A stretch of DNA of 64,000 nucleotides from Gammaproteobacteria bacterium (GTDB taxonomy: Bacteria > Pseudomonadota > Gammaproteobacteria > HTCC5015), in contig JANQRI010000048.1 in NCBI GenBank assembly GCA_028284675.1, positions 1 through 64,000 of the forward strand, written 5' to 3'. A model generated the notes under the pieces. The model ran no database searches and was not told the origin of the DNA. It saw only the letters and a list, made by a program, of their open reading frames with translations. A program made the position numbers and the translations under genes. This document shows, one piece after another, positions 63,315 through 64,000 of the stretch (the first letter of the stretch is position 1; every line of letters begins with the position of its first letter).

Positions 63315-64000
63315 TCCGTCAGCTTGCAGAAGCACCTTACGGATATTCATTTTTTCAGGCAGTGCGCCTGCTGGAGCGCGCGTCAGCACTGAGCGCGGAC
63401 ACGCATACAAGCCGAAATCCGGTCGCCCGATTCACGCCGCCGGCCACTGAAATTTTGCGTTTTCATACATATCAATCCCTAAGGTTTCCGGCTTCTGAAA
63501 TACTGTCAATCAATCAGGATGAATCACATCAATGGCATATGCTGGTCAATTTTATCGGTCTTAGCGGTGCTGCCGGGGTACTCCCTTATCACTATACCGA
63601 ACTGCTGCTGCAAAGACTCAAAGCAAAAGACGAGTCAATGCTGAAATTTCTGGATTTATTTAACCACAGAACAACCTCTTTGTTTTACCAGGCCGCCAAC
63701 AAATACCGGTTGCCACTTGAATACGAAAGAAAAAAACTCAATCCGCCGGTTACCGGTAAAACCGATTCGCATACCCAAAGCCTGTTGTCGATTATCGGGC
63801 TCGGAACCGGTCACTTAACCGAGCGGCTGCATACCCGCGATGAATCTCTGCTTTATTACAGCGGCCTGCTCAGCAAGCAAATCAGAACATCAACCGGCTT
63901 ACGGCAAATACTGAAAAAACATTTCGGCATCCCGGTACAGATAAAAGAGTTTATCGGCCAATGGCAACAACTTATCGATGATGTCCGCACTCGCCTGCCT
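63278..64000 (+). CDS. tssG: T6SS baseplate protein TssG, 5' part
   Basis: 241 codons are present before the window ends, so the gene is incomplete. It begins MSSPSRRKNTSVIRQL, then APYGYSFFQAVRLLER, VARFTPPATEILRFH and NFIGLSGAAGVLPYHYTELL, all TssG (VasB/ImpH) signatures. TssG pairs with TssF and TssE in the baseplate wedge. The ATG overlaps the end of tssF by 37 bases. Confidence 0.94.
   Translation, partial: MSSPSRRKNTSVIRQLAEAPYGYSFFQAVRLLERASALSADTHTSRNPVARFTPPATEILRFHTYQSLRFPASEILSINQDESHQWHMLVNFIGLSGAAGVLPYHYTELLLQRLKAKDESMLKFLDLFNHRTTSLFYQAANKYRLPLEYERKKLNPPVTGKTDSHTQSLLSIIGLGTGHLTERLHTRDESLLYYSGLLSKQIRTSTGLRQILKKHFGIPVQIKEFIGQWQQLIDDVRTRLP

Overview
The window looks like a chromosomal segment of a moderate-GC, probably marine or aquatic gammaproteobacterium. 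The evidence is the Tyr-Gly-Thr tRNA cluster feeding into tuf (the E. coli tufB arrangement), a Zur/COG0523/DksA2-type zinc-starvation cluster, a Gac/Rsm-type regulatory RNA and a Fha/PpkA/PppA-regulated type VI secretion system (T6SS). I cannot name the genus from sequence alone.

Layout. 1-522 (minus): 5' end of tuf with tRNA-Thr, tRNA-Gly and tRNA-Tyr. 771-7451: a family 2 glycosyltransferase, a candidate small RNA, a membrane-anchored receiver-domain protein, a three-gene lysine/2-aminoadipate catabolic operon (DUF1338 2-oxoadipate decarboxylase type, saccharopine/lysine dehydrogenase type, ALDH7 semialdehyde dehydrogenase) and a CheY-like regulator. 7857-10141: two unfamiliar envelope proteins. 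10297-10492: an unannotated RNA with a GacA upstream box and GGA-loop hairpins, very likely an RsmY/RsmZ-class CsrA/RsmA decoy. 10795-16421: a zinc-limitation locus headed by a perfect 24-bp Zur-like palindrome (COG0523 GTPase, DUF1826, Zur, a DksA paralogue lacking two zinc cysteines, a flavoprotein with a Cys-rich tail, a BASS/ACR3-like transporter). 16442-31828: DUF1993, CysDN, asparagine synthase, GDSL esterase, small secreted protein, diguanylate cyclase, Ada-AlkA plus Ogt alkylation repair, EamA transporter with a possible attenuator leader, and a CPA2 antiporter. 29927-40104 (minus): a TpsB/TpsA two-partner secretion pair whose 2092-residue TpsA carries about 74-residue repeats, preceded by a putative lipase and a periplasmic protein that together resemble an effector-immunity pair. 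40353-42973 (minus): an ExbB-ExbD-ExbD-TonB-like (AgmX type) energy transducer. 43295-64000: a divergent T6SS locus. Minus strand: tagH, tssJ, tssK, tssL, tssM, tagF, pppA, ppkA and a 78-residue protein. Plus strand: tssA, tssB, tssC, a second tssC-like gene, tssE, tssF and tssG, which runs off the window. Hcp, VgrG and ClpV are not in the window.

How it fits together. The T6SS has a full threonine-phosphorylation switch: kinase PpkA, phosphatase PppA, FHA protein TagH and repressor TagF. The kinase N-terminus carries eight D-x-(K/H)-T-R-I motifs and the TssL N-terminus has two related ones, which suggests phosphothreonine docking sites for the FHA domain. The Rsm-like RNA could set T6SS output post-transcriptionally, as Gac/Rsm does in Pseudomonas (inference). 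A family of MITE-like elements with TAGAACC termini and apparent TA target duplication occurs in three intergenic regions; one copy supplies the stop codon of cysN. No transposase gene was found.
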